DNA from: Setophaga petechia
Taxonomy: Eukaryota > Chordata > Aves > Passeriformes > Parulidae
NCBI GenBank assembly: GCA_024362935.1
Contig: JANCRA010000011.1
Span: 2,356,001-2,420,000 of the forward strand
Reading direction: 5' to 3'
DNA: 64,000 bases
Both the position numbers and the translations under genes were made by a program. Positions within the stretch are counted from its first letter, which is position 1. The number at the start of each line of letters is the position of its first letter. Below, piece by piece: positions 25,080 to 37,603 of the stretch. The notes under the pieces were generated by a model. The model searched no databases. It had not been told where the DNA came from and saw only the letters and a list, made by a program, of their open reading frames with translations.

Positions 25080-26250
25080 CTAGTGGACAGGGGTCATAGA
25101 GCTGAGCAGTTGGCTGCCTGTGGCAAGACCAGAAGCAACATTGGGGATGTGCTCATTTTAGCAAGGCCTTTGACACAGTCTCCTCACATGGGCCATCTCC
25201 TCATTCACAGGCTGGTGAGACACCAGCTGCACAGTGGGAGCTCAGTGAAAGAGTGGCTGGACCCTGAGCTCACAGGGCTGTGATCAAGGTGCCAAGCCCA
25301 GCTGATGCCTGGTTACTCGAGGCATCCTTTAGGGATCAGTACCAAGCCCACGGTGTTTTAACACACATACTGAAGACCTGAAGATGGGATAGAGTGCACT
25401 CTCACCAAAACTGCAGACAGCACCAGCCTAGGGAGAGGAACCAATGCACTGGTGGGCAGGGCTGCTATTGCTAGGGTCCTTGAGGGGGTGCAGAAAGGGC
25501 TGTCAGGAACTCAGTGAAATCCAGATGTAAACACTGAGTGCTGGAGTACCCAGGATAAAGATACTCTGGAACTGCAGACTAAAACCCAAACTGCTCAAGG
25601 ACAGCTTTTCAAAAACCAATCCAAGGGTGCCAGGGGGCAGCAAGCTGCCCATGAGCCAGCAGCTTGTCCTTGCTGCAAAGGCCAACTGTGTGCTGGGCTG
25701 TATTAGCAAGGGTGGACCCAGGGGCAGAATTATTCTCCTCCCTTAGCTCCCTGTGAGACACTGTATGGAATACTGCACCCAGCTGAGGGGTGCAGGACAC
25801 TCCCCAGGATACTCCAGAAGCAGATCTACAGAGGATCACCACGGTGGTTAGGGCAGAAAAGCAACTCCTGTGCTCTCTCTCAGGGCAGATGGAGATAAAT
25901 TTGAGATATATTAGGGTTGTCCAGCCTGGAGAAGGATGATCCCACTGCTGCCTACAGCTACATACTGGGAGGGTACATACTGAGAGAAGGGGGATCCAGA
26001 CTGTGTCTGCTGCCACTCATCTTTTCATGGTACAAATCTGAACCACGCAATTCCAGGCAGGGCAAGCTGTTTCTCATCATTTGGAGGGTGATCAAGTATT
26101 GAACTGGCTGCCCAGAGAGGTGGTAGAGTCTCAGCCCTTGGAATTATTCAGCACTTGGATGGCCAAGCCCTGCAGTAACCCATTCTAATTGGACTTGCTT
26201 TGGGCATGAAGCTGGACTAGATCATCACAAGAAACCATTCCACATTGCAC
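25080..26250 (+). mobile_element. CR1 LINE 3' portion, about 1.2 kb, decayed
   Basis: This is the longest LINE copy in the window. TTTAGCAAGGCCTTTGACAC at the left is the CR1 reverse-transcriptase stretch that encodes the F-x-K-A-F-D-T motif. Further right come CTGGGCTGTATTAGCAAG, ACCCAGCTGAGGGGTGC, TTGTCCAGCCTGGAGAAGG, CTGCCCAGAGAGGTGG and CTGGACTAGATCATCAC, in the expected order of the CR1 3' region. The open frame is broken many times, so no protein is made. The 5' boundary is approximate and the usual ATTCTATG tail is degraded. It lies antisense to VPS13B. Confidence 0.88.
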
Positions 26251-27421
26251 TACGATTCCTCTGCATGTGAAAATGAAACAAAAAGTAATACAAATTTTTT
26301 AAAATATTATCTTCAAAATACACAAGTTTCACTAAAATGGTAAGCACCATGAAGATCTTGCTTTCCAAAGGATATCTGGTTCTTTTGCACTGCTACACAC
26401 TTGCTAATATGCATTACACATAAACAGATTCATATTACACTTCTAACCTCACAACAACACTTCTGCTGGCTAACACAGGTTACACACTGCTTAGAAATTA
26501 GTACAGAAAATTAATTTTATTATTTCTTTAATGAACAGCAAACTAGAAGCATAACACTGAAACAAAGAAAATCCAGTGACCCACATATGCTATATATGAC
26601 ATCTGTACATCTTTTGCAAGATGTGATTTAATAGTCTAATGCACATTTACTTTAAAATTATGTAAATACAGGTTTATTTGAAAACTATGACAGTGTAAAA
26701 TATTTAAGACAATTTAGCCAAGTCAGGCTGTGTTCCAGTTTTGCAGAATAGTTAAGGAATTCTGTATTACATACAGAAATTATAGGTTCTATATACTTCC
26801 AGTATAGTTTCAAAAGACTATTTGAGATTGGCCACTTTTTTTCTAGTGTAACAAAACTCAATTTTAAATCTTTTCAAATCACATACCTCAGAGCAAGTAC
26901 TCAGAGACTGAGCTCTATATTTCTCTATAGCAGACAAAAACACGCTGGAAAGTCTTTTTTTTTCTGCCAGAGTTTTTTTCAATACTATTTCATGTAGAAA
27001 CATGTCAAAAATAAACTTTTACTATTATGTCCCAGAAGACGAAGGAGAAATACCAAGGAATTTAGGCAGAGATGTGGGGAGTGGGGCAAATAAACAAGGT
27101 TTAAGTTAAGCAGAACAGACAAACTGGAGCAATCATGAAACAATTTAAACAAGGTGTCAGCATCTATTTGCCTCTTGTTGCATATGATCTTGGCTGATGG
27201 CAAATTAACAGAAATAACCAGCAGCGACGACCAACAAGGCACATTTAAGGTACATGCATTAGATGAGGGTGCTACATCCACCTCCCAATGTTAGCACAAG
27301 CCTTGAGTTAATCCTATGTTAGCACAGCACAATGTGCTCCAAAGTAGAGGTACAAGTTAAAAATCCACACAAATGCTGTTGACAGGCTAAAAAGCTGCCA
27401 CAGCAGCCCCAAAGGTAAGCC

Positions 27422-27506
27422 AGGAAGCTTTGTGAGGCACTCGTTGCACTGGTACCACAAAACATGGAGCTATCAGTGCAACAAGTGCCTCACAAAGGAT
27501 CTTCCT
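27422..27506 (-). ncRNA. Candidate precursor-microRNA-like hairpin or tiny palindromic element
   Basis: Two 27-bp arms at 27428-27454 and 27471-27497 are inverted copies with only two non-identical positions. On either RNA strand one of these is a G-U wobble and the other an A-C mismatch. The loop is 16 nt, and an extra CCA/TGG pairing can shorten it to 7. The stem resumes outside a 3-nt bulge with AGGAAG at 27422-27427 and CTTCCT at 27501-27506. It therefore has the size and shape of an animal pre-miRNA, and it lies inside an intron that would supply the transcript. I do not recognise a known microRNA; the human VPS13B intronic microRNAs (miR-599, miR-875) do not match. A very short MITE-like element is the main alternative. 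Strand is given as that of the host gene. Confidence 0.4.
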
Positions 27507-30500
27507 ACTGATTGCTGAACAACAAAATCTCCCTGTGATGTTGCTACTGTTTTGATTAGCTGATTATCCAGGCTATTTGAAAGGAATATTCCTTTGTTTA
27601 CAAGAAAAGGAGCTGTCAAGCGTCTGAAAGCCCATGGTGATACAGTCATACAGCCAAAGATAAATAGAACAGGCTGTTCTCACCAAGTGGTTCTCAGAAA
27701 TACACCCCAATTTCTCAACACTCAAGACAGAGGAATAAATAAAATTACTTTGCAAGTTTTTTTAGAGGGGAGTTGTACAAATATCTTCTTTCTATTGTGT
27801 AAAGAAATTTGTATTATAAACTGTTAACTGATCATCTAGTAAAGTTTCTGATACATTTACTGTAGTTTTAAAAAGTTACGAGGCCACCTACCATGATGTA
27901 AGTGCTTTTTAATAGAAACAAACATCTCAAAATTACTTTTCTGCAATTTCTCCTAGGATAAGCTTTTTCAAGATTTCATTCTCTCATGTTACAGGAAGTT
28001 TGTGCAGTGCTTTGCTTGGAGGAATATGGGTGGGGTGGTGTTAATTCTGTAACATTATTCTGCGTTTAACAGCAAACAAAGTGAAGTCTGACCCATGACT
28101 AGAGCTCTCAAAGCTACCAAAAAAAAATCCAAAATAGGAAATACTACAGCAGCAACTGCAGCTATACTCAAAATTTGGCATCACTGTAGAAGCAAAGATG
28201 GAAGGGATAAAAAAAGTCAATTCTGAAATGTTTGTTCCACAAAAGCCACAGTGCATAGCACTCTAACTCAGTAACTCTCACACCAGGCTGACTGAAAGAA
28301 AAAGTCAAAAGGAAAGACATAACAGAAATGTGAGCTTCTTCAGCAAAACTGGTAACATGGGCTGAAATGGGTCATTCCATCCCATATATTCTCTGTGACT
28401 GAAAATGAGAAAGAAGAGTGACTGAAACAATTTAACCCTGAAGGACTGGGAGGAAAGAGTGACAGAAACAACTCAGGGGAACAGACTGAAACCTAAGAGA
28501 AGTGACAAGCATTTCTTTTCTCTTTTCCAACTTGTGTTCAGAAACAAGCAAATTCAATAAAATTAGGAGTGATAAAAGAACAGTTACCTATTTCAAAAAT
28601 CTCTTGAAAATTAAGTTAGAACAAAATAGGATATATATTTCAAGTTTAAATAATTTATCTCCATACATGAAAACTCCAGGCCAGTCTGACTGTTCCACTG
28701 TCACCCAGCCTAACACACAATTTGGGCCTTGTCAGAGGAGCATCTCACCCTCTTCCAGGTCCAGCTACTGAACTGGTCAGCACTACAACAAACATATATT
28801 TTTCTTACACCAACTGCTTACATTTTTATGTGTGCTATTTTGGAAGACACTGTACCAAAGACTAGACATACTCTCATCCTTGTTGCAGGTACCTTGAAAT
28901 ATCTGAAATGGCTGAGAAGTACTTCTCCAGCATTTATCAAGTCTGTTCCTGCAGCGTTCACCACGACATCAAAATACCATTGTAAGCATGGCTCAGTCAC
29001 ATCACTGATTCATTAAACAGCACCTGGGAACCATTAGCAGAAGTTGGATCCATTCAGGTCACTCTCTCATATTCTCTTCAACCTGCCAGAGGGCCAGCAC
29101 CGGCCTCCAGCACTATTTCAACTGGCCCCAGACTTCACCAAGACATCACTTTCTTTTGTGGTGTTAGATGATTGATGGTATTTGTTTCCCTGCACTGTTC
29201 TGGTTGGTTGTAGTTTAACAACAACTTCTGCTTCACACTTTCTTTAAAGGGTATTTTCCCCTAACACATTTCCTACTGGATTTTATTAGAAAGCCAGACC
29301 TCATGTGCAAGAATTCTCTCCACCAAGCACCTGCCAAGGATGTAGTAATAATTTTTATTACAACATAACCTTGCCACCCACTTCCTCCAGAGTAAGGTAG
29401 AACTTACTGTCCAGACCAAATTTTCTCCTAATCCCAAACACTACTGAACAGCAGACCTACAGCAGGGTCCCAGCAAATTGAATAATCCTCAGCTCTCAAA
29501 TTTCCATCATCACAATAAACCTCTAATATATAACAGTGAAAGGCCTGAGGCACAAAGCTTTGACTGGAGGACTTGCTATCCAAGCAAGCTCTTTTCAGGG
29601 CTGAGCATCATTTGGCTAGTGCTTGGCTTTTGTTAGGTGCTGGGGATGGCAAGAGAGCAAAGAGGTAATGAAATGGCAATGAATTATACATGCCAATGTC
29701 AGAAGGAAGAGTATACCCACGAGGGTCCCTCCAGCTGCTATTGATTTTCACAAGTGTTTAGGTTATGCTTGCAGTGACTAATTCTCCATCAAAATTGTTT
29801 GAAACCAGCAAGTAGGTTCAAAGAGTCATGGGGCAGTGCAAAAGAAGAAGCAGCAGAGATGACAAAGCCATGCAGGTCTGGTTTCCTTAAAATTTCAATC
29901 TTAAAACCCAATCAACTGAAAAGCATTTGGGTCAGAGATTTCAGCCCAGCAGTCCTTTCTTCCTCAGTTACTGTCCAAGATAAATCCAAGCCATTCTTCA
30001 CAGAACCCAAAACAGGGACTTTTTCCCAAGGTAGTACTCTCCAGGACATTTTTTGCCAATACAAGAAGGTTGAAGTAGAAAGATTTCTCAGCCACAGGCA
30101 CAGGAAGATTAAACTGCTGCAGCTTTCCCTGCATTCTGCAAATTCAGAAGTATGGGCATTTCACTGAAGAACAAGTGAGATGTTGGCATACAATACAATC
30201 TACAGAAGGAAACTGGAACACCAACATAACAGTAATAAAAAATTATTCTTCTTTTCAAAAAATAAGCACAATCTTTACAAAAATAATAGTAGTGGCTTTT
30301 TTAGTGGTATATTAAGACAAAACTTCACTTTCTTCTTACTTCCAATAGTTCTTCTCACATACACTTTTCATGCATACTATGAACATACATGTAACTCTAT
30401 GTAATTGTATTAATTCTATGTACAAATATTCAAACAGCTTTAAGAAATTTAAATCTTCTGAGTATAACTGTACATCAAATTTCAGATACATACATGTCTG

Positions 30501-32674
30501 AAACATAATTTCTCTTAACTTACATAGTTTTCTTACTTGCCAGCTGATCAAATTCTAAACACAGAAGCCTAGTTGAGAGATTCATTATTTAGTTGTCTCA
30601 AGCAAACCTTCCACATAATTTCCCAAAATGCTTGTCTTTAAACTTTCAAGTACCCATTAATAGCTCTGCTGTATTTCTAACAATTCACTTGCAAATTTGT
30701 CCTTGATTTTATTCTTTCTTTTTAAGCTTAACTTCAGACACCATGATGGAGAAGAACAGATTTTTCACCAAATGTAATTTATCAATTACATCTTATTTAA
30801 ATAACATTATTTAAAACTATTGGACTAAACTACAAAGCTGGCTGAATGGCTGCAAAAACTTCCTAGTTAATCAATGTTAAAGAGTACACATAAGAGCAGC
30901 TTACTCAAAACACAGTTACAGGTTTTCTACTTATAGTCAGTCTTTTCTTTTGCAATTGTCAGTCTGTAATGTGTAGAGCATTTCAGAGAACTTATTGCTA
31001 TTTATAATGCTCTGCTTTTTAAGTAAGAAAGCTTTTGAAACATTAACTTAAACCTATATAAACAGTAATTTATCTTCTAAAACAGCCAGCAGTCTATCAC
31101 ACCAAACCACCAGAATGCTATATATTAAGTCAAGTGCAGCTGTCAGCACTACACCATAAATGTTGCAAAGTTTTACAAAAGATGTCTATATTATAACATT
31201 TAATTTTTTTATCACAGTGGTTAATTTAAAATACAGTGTGCCTCTTGTCAGGCAGCATGGACTCCATACCAGCATTCAACATTTGCTATTCTTTCCACTG
31301 AATGCCATGCTCATGTCACTTCCACACAGAAAACTGAATGTTTGGAATTCAAATATGCATTTCTTAATATGAACTAAAGGGATAACTTTCAACATCAAAT
31401 AAAAACAAAACACCATCTTCCAAATCTGTGCCAATCACTTTGAGTGGAAAATATTTTTTATCCTTGGTCAAAGTTGCAATGAGTAAGGACAGGTTTAAAA
31501 CAAGGTAGGAAAGTGAGTGTCAGAAAGAAAAGAAGTTGAGTGCCCAAGGGAAGAAATTACAAACATTCTGAAAGGAGCTGGAGAGACAGGACTGTTACTG
31601 TTTGTGCTCAACTGCAACCCCAGCCACGTGCAACAGGAAGAAATTAAAAACTGGACAACAGGATGGAGAAATAAGATTGAAAACAACTTGGGGAAAAAAA
31701 TATGCATGTGGGAAAGTAAAAAAAACTTTGGAAATATCCTCTAATCTCACATAATGCCAAGAAGGAGAGCTCAGGGAACATTTAAGAAGAAAATACTGTA
31801 TCTTGTTTCAAATGAAAACATGGGACAATATTTGTAACAAAACTACTGAATAACATCAGCCGAGAAATAATAAATTAATAAAGAAATTAAACTCACAGAA
31901 ATATTCTCTTAGAGCATTAATTCTTTGTTATTTTATCTATTAGTTTACATTGTGAGATCTGTTTTATAAATTTAAGTTTGACAAAAGTAATTACAAATAA
32001 CATACCATTAAGTCATCAACTCATTCAGGTTTCACTAACACTTACTTTACATGGTGTACACTGGTTACAGTGGTGGATAGTTATAGCACCTTCCAAAACT
32101 AACCTAAGGTGTAATACTTAAAATACTATTAATTCATGTAAATGTAATTGCACTCGTGTCAAACAGAAAGAAAGCTTTTCTGGACTGATGCTTTTTATCT
32201 GCAGTCCTGAAGAGCAAGAGATAATTTCATTAGTCAGAAGGCAAATCCCTCACTTTATAAGTAAGTCTTTTGTCGGGACCCAGGACATCCCTCTGGCTGT
32301 CCTGAGCAGCCAGGACCCCTGCCAGGGGGCTCAGAGACCCTGGCACAGAGCCCAAAATGCCTCTGTGAGTTTGATTATGGCCCGTGGAGCAAATACCAAC
32401 CTTCTATGAACACCAGCAAGCCACAACAGTTTAAGTAGAATATTAGTGAAGTTATCACCGGGTGAAATATGCATTTTGGGATTTTGGTACAGGGGGGTTA
32501 TGGAGACAAGATGGAGGGAACTGGGTGTGTCCAGCCTTTCTCCTTCTTCTTCTTGGCCTCCATCTTCTGTGGTGATGTTGGCACTTTTGGATTGGTTTAG
32601 AGTAGAAGCTCACTGTCTAGCATAGGTGATGGGCATTGGGAAGTAATTGTAAACACTGCATGCGTAGTTTGTAG

Positions 32675-32680
32675 TATAAA
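32675..32680 (+). promoter_or_regulatory. LTR TATA box
   Basis: TATAAA lies two-thirds of the way into the solo LTR, where the U3 promoter of a retroviral LTR is expected. Any transcript would run antisense to VPS13B. Activity cannot be judged from sequence. Confidence 0.55.
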
Positions 32681-32775
32681 GACGTAACACCACCCCAGGG
32701 GCAGGCAGAGTGCCTGTGGCTGCCCTGCTGAGCAGATCTCTGCTGGGCAGAAAGAAAATTTTTTAGATAAGAATT

Positions 32776-32781
32776 AATAAA
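32776..32781 (+). promoter_or_regulatory. LTR polyadenylation signal
   Basis: AATAAA lies about 95 bases downstream of the LTR TATA box, the expected position near the end of the R region. It reads on the plus strand, opposite to VPS13B, so it should not terminate the host transcript. Confidence 0.55.
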
Positions 32782-34597
32782 TGACCTTGAGACCGAGAGA
32801 TGGAGAGCTCTGACTCCTTCTTTAAGTGCCGGGCTGGGAAAAGAGACTTTGGAACTTTTCTCGGGGTCACTCTGACAAACAAATGATCCCGACAGTCTTT
32901 CTGTAAACTTTAGATAATACCAATAATTTAAGGACAAGGACAATAGAGGATTGTCCACTCATGGCAATCATCCACGGATGACGTTCATGCTGCAGCACCC
33001 TCCTGTGGCACAGACCATGGTCCTTTCCCTCCTGAATCCACCACACACCGACAGACACCCTCCATTTGCTCTATCCAGGAGGTCTCCTCACTGTTCTCTT
33101 CTTTCTCCTTCTCCCTCAAACAGCCTGCAGACCAAATCTTTACTCCGTATCTCACAGAGTAAACTGAACAAAGTTGCAAACTGTAACTATCACTTCTGAA
33201 CGTGTCTTACATACCATGAAAATAAATATTCAAATATTGTTTTATAAACTATGCTTGTTCAACAAAAAGTATTGACACACACAGATTTCTAATGTGTTCT
33301 GGAAATATAAGGCTCTTAAACACATCACTTTCAGTCATGTTTTATTCTGAAATCTTACCATAGTTGTTAAGACTTACTGTTGTAGGAGGAGACCAAGTTC
33401 GTAATTCATTAAACAAAGAGATTAAGTATTTGTTTTGTACTTTATAAGAAAAAAATGCATCTAGCTTTCATATAGTTAACAGGACTGAACACTTTTATTT
33501 CCAAATTTCCTGGCAAAGAGCGCAGGATGCAAAGAACCACACACCTCCACTTCACACTGAACAAACATTGAAGCATTGAGTGCCTGAATAGTCCTTTTTG
33601 TGCATGTGAGTCTCAAAATCAGATTGTAAACAGTAATAAAAGGTTCAAAGAAACAATATACTGCATATGAAGGAAGTTACCACAGGACATGATTGTGGTG
33701 GTGCATCTTGCTGAGTCTTAACACAGCCACAAAAGGATATCTAAATACCCATGTTTTTAAATATACTGACTGTGCTCCCTACATTGTGACTTTCTCTGTT
33801 TCTGGAAACACCATGTGGCAGTTGGAATGTCATCCTAATCCTGCTTGCTCTGTGGAAGCATACAGGCATACTTATATGTGGGTAAATACTTGTACCAAAT
33901 GATGAAAAGCAGTTTTTTATCCATATGTATTCTTTTTTTAAGCTATTCCATACTCCAACAAGCATTATAACAAAAAAATACAGTTTAAGTAGAAAAAAAA
34001 CATATAAAAAACAATTTAAAATACAATTAAAGACTTGTCATTTCAATGTGGTGGCTAAAAAAAAAAGACAAAATACTGGAGATAGACAACCTGAGGAGTC
34101 CAGTAGCTCTTTGAAAAATAAGTTAGTAACAACGTAGATTAAGAAAAAATGTTAATTCTGTTATGAAGCCAAAGGTTCATGCCAAATCATGACACAGGGT
34201 ATTTTAAAGTTATCAATTCTATGTATAATTTTACAATTTTCATAAAAACTCTAGATGACATAAATAAAAAAACCCTAGTCACAGTACCATCATTTAACTC
34301 CTTATAAATCTTTACAACATAAATGTCAAAGCCAAACTTATCTACAAATTTAAGTTATGAGTACTTCATACAGATATACAGATGCAGGTTTACCAAAGTG
34401 TCTTTTGCAATTAAAACTCAGTATGTTAACATATAACCCAAGGATACTTCCACTTCTACTCTTCTCTTATGGTTGAACTATAATCACATTACGTGCACAC
34501 TTGCCCATCATAAACCTTCTGCTCCTATTTGAAAATTCACTATATTACAGTCTTTAATTTCTTTCAGAAAATATTATTTCATTAAGGTATTTTGACA

Positions 34598-34648
34598 ATG
34601 CTCATCATGTATATAAATAAGAAATGTATTTATATACATGATGAGCAT
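34598..34648. repeat. Perfect 22-bp inverted repeat with 7-nt loop
   Basis: Arms at 34598-34619 (starting ATGCTCATCATG) and 34627-34648 (ending CATGATGAGCAT) are exact reverse complements around the loop AGAAATG. The pairing stops abruptly at both outer ends. The inner half of the stem is AT-only, with TATATAAATA next to the loop. The perfect pairing suggests a recent origin, or an inverted duplication formed during DNA repair. A structured RNA is possible but less convincing than the hairpin at 27422. Confidence 0.85.
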
Positions 34649-37182
34649 AGACCCACACCACAGTATATGTTGACATGCTTATAGCTAAACCAACACACAG
34701 CTACATGTGAGTTTTTGTCTGTATACTTACATATTTATAAACTTTTGCTTAATCTAATATCATTATCTATTAAAACATTGTTTCAGAACTTCTTTCATGA
34801 ACAAAATGTCCCATAACTATCTCGATGGACAAAATTCATACTACAGTTTTCCCCCCAGATCCAGTATGCAAAGTGAATTTTAGATAAGGAACACGAAGAT
34901 CCCAAATACAGCACATTTTTCACAAGTAATCTGTGTTCCTGTAATCAACTTTGCAAAACACCGTATGAATGGTTTAGGTGAGAAATATTAATAAGTGACA
35001 TTTGTCCACATTATTTACAGTGTTCTACTTAGATAGAGAAAAAAAATTGTATTTAATCAAAAACTTTGCATGCTATATGTTTTAGGTGAGGGAGAAAAAT
35101 TATGTTTGTTACTACTGCAACCAACATCCACAACCTTTCATAATTAACCCAGTAAATTAATGATCTTTACCTGCATTGTTTTTTCCCTCCACTCAAACTC
35201 ACAGTTCAACATGAAACATTTTCCTGCTATTTTCTTGATAAGGTTTTTAAACTTCCTGAAAGGTTTTTTAAACTATATAGATACTTCAGGTTTTTCGGTC
35301 TAGTAAAGGAAAAATATACAATTAAAAACACATCTGTTAAGTAAGAAGTGCTTGATTTAGAAAACCAAGCACAGCTTAGATTTTTCTTTAAAATGCAAGC
35401 CATCTTCACCACTACATCATTTTAGGTCAATCAGAACCAAAATGTATTTGGATTTTCAATAACACATTCTTCTTGTATCAGACTGAAGATTTCTTATGCT
35501 CCAAGCACAAAATCTCTCCAAATCTAATAGGCATGAAGTGACAGAGAAGAAGACTAAACACATTTCTTAGTTTCTCCATGATAGGGTCAAGTGGGTTTTT
35601 TTTCCTAGAATAAAAGCTCTGCACTGCAATTAGCTGCTAAAGATAAACATAGCAGCTTTTCATTTGTTGAGATTTTTGATCAATGTAAATCACTGATAAC
35701 ATCACATCAGTTACCTCTGATTGGTATGTTGAAGTAAAGTGCACAGCAAAGATTTTCAAGGGGTCATATCAAGACTCCCTCATCACATTTACAGAGAGTA
35801 ATCATTTTCATTATTTACACATTCCTAGAATCAGAAAAGATCTTGAAGGCCAACACACAGGAAAGGCTGGGAATCACCAAGTTTCAAGCTACTGCACCTT
35901 ATCAATTCTGATTTACATCTGCAGAAAGCAACCACAGAGAGCAAATCCTGGCAGTAGTTTGGGTCCTCCCCCAGACAGAAAATGACCTAACATGAGAGGA
36001 ACATTTTTCTTTACACAGAACACCTGCATATTTTAGATTTTTTGAACAAGAATAAATCCTCACAAAAATATATTAACCACCTCTAAACTCAACTTCAAAA
36101 GTCCCAAAAACTGAGGGCCTCCAAAAGGACTTTTTGCTGACTGCTGCATCAGCAGCATGGAGGACAAAACTGCAGGAAACAAAGATAAAGCACTGAAAAG
36201 TAGAGGGTTTTTCAGTTGAATGAAACAAAAACTCCAAGAGCTGCTTTTTGAGCCTAAAAACTGGGCATGTTCCACACAGCTCTGAGGAAACAAATATGCA
36301 GAAAGAGATGGTGCATATCACATGCCAGAGGACCTGAACAGCACCAGTGTATTCATCACTTCTTTTCTGGTCTCCACTCCCTTTATTCTGTCCCTCACTG
36401 CTCCTATGCAGATACTACACTTGGTTTAATACACTCTGTTTTGCTAAGTCCACCCAGCCACCCATATTCACACAACTAAAAGATATATAACTCATCTCAA
36501 CTAATATCTCAAAGTATATACCAGCCACAGACCACTAGTCCAGTTGAGTCTTTTCCTAGCTTTACTACTGTTAAAATTGTCAAATTAAGGTGTTAGGTGT
36601 TCCAACCTCTGGGCTAAGTTCAGAATACAAAATCTTCCTCCCTTTCCTAATGTCAGGAGGGAAAAGTGGGAAGTACACTGGTTTTGCCTGCCACATTATA
36701 GTTTCAAGTTGTTCCCCTGCTGCCCAGAGCACCAGCCCCATGGCAGTATATACATCAAAGAGAATCATAAAATCAACAGGAGGAAGTTTTCTCTTATACT
36801 TCCAAATATGCAAGGAGATGTTCTGTTTCCTAAGGCTGCTTAGCCCACAAACATCCTGAACAAGTTTTTAAAAAATGCTTCATAAGTCTACCCAAGAAAT
36901 GCTTTTAGGCACCAGACTAATTTTTTGGGTGCCATATTTTAGCCCACAGAGGAAATGTGTTTTAGGTAACCTTTTAGATTAGGAAAAATTAGTTCAATTT
37001 ATAGACATCTTGTAAGAAAACCAGATGAGATGATGAAAAAGCTCCTGCTGGTGATAAAACTCTACTCATCTGCTGGAATCCTTAAAATTAGAGGGTTTTG
37101 AGAAAGTTTGGAAAAAGACAGGCCTCAGTGACAGCAAAGACAGTGAGATGCTAAAGAAGCAGAAAAATTAGTAATGCAGACG

Positions 37183-37603
37183 TGAGAAATAGAACAATAG
37201 GCCTATGTTAGGTGCTGCCTTAGGTGGTAACAAGGTTACTTAATGTGTATCTTTAGAAGGTCAAAAATGAAGAGAGCTCTGTGCCTTGTTTCTTATGAAC
37301 GAGCTATTGCGTTTGAATGTAGGCCGCGATTGTTTTAACCAAAGCTCCGTGTGCTTTAAGTGATTGGATAGAAGTATTGTCAGTATGCTTGTGCTCTAGG
37401 TGTGACTGGCTGAAACACAGATGGAAATGCCTTTATGATATGCTGTAACACTACGTCTCTTTGGCATTCTGTTTGAATCAGTGAGCTGGTTGCATCTCTT
37501 GCCTCCATTGTGGTAACAATGTTTTGAGACTGATGCAGGAATAAACCACTCTTGTGCTGATTTTAGAGTGTCCCGTCCCGTTGTGATTGTATATAAACTG
37601 CCA
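37183..37603 (+). mobile_element. LTR-like block, probably an older solo LTR
   Basis: The composition changes abruptly here. The block contains several CG dinucleotides that are rare in the surrounding intron (AACGAGC, TTGCGTT, GGCCGCGATTG, TCCGTG, TACGTC, CCCGTCCCG). An AATAAA at 37540-37545 is followed by TGTGCTGATTTTAGAGTG, like an R/U5 junction. The proposed left edge TGAGAAATAGAACAATAGG and right edge AAACTGCCA would give TG...CA ends, but I found no matching target duplication. It has no retroviral genes and I cannot name the family; ERVL-like is a guess from general appearance. Confidence 0.45.

Larger units (their letters stand above)
32271..32894 (+). mobile_element. Solo LTR of an endogenous retrovirus, ERVK-like (6-bp target duplication)
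   Basis: The element begins TGTCGGGACC and ends GATCCCGACA, giving terminal inverted repeats of TGTCGGGA. It is flanked by identical GTCTTT at 32265-32270 and 32895-32900. A 6-bp target duplication is typical of the ERVK (alpha/beta-retroviral) group, against 4 bp for ERV1 and 5 bp for ERVL. Internal landmarks fit a plus-oriented LTR: TATAAA at 32675-32680 and AATAAA at 32776-32781, about 100 bases apart as expected for U3/R. No internal retroviral genes are present on either side, so this is a solo LTR left by recombination between two LTRs. The clean TSD and TIR argue for a fairly recent insertion. It is antisense to VPS13B. Confidence 0.9.

Noticed and set aside
25609..26016. Minus-strand open frame of 135 codons
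   Set aside because: It is antisense to a decayed CR1 element, and its composition reflects the repeat.
29799..30167. Plus-strand open frame of 122 codons
   Set aside because: The translated sequence has no family resemblance and no gene context. Length is within what chance gives over 64 kb.
35824..35870. Possible CR1 tail fragment (TAGAATCAGAAAAGATCTTG)
   Set aside because: Only about 45 bases with weak resemblance, too little to call confidently.
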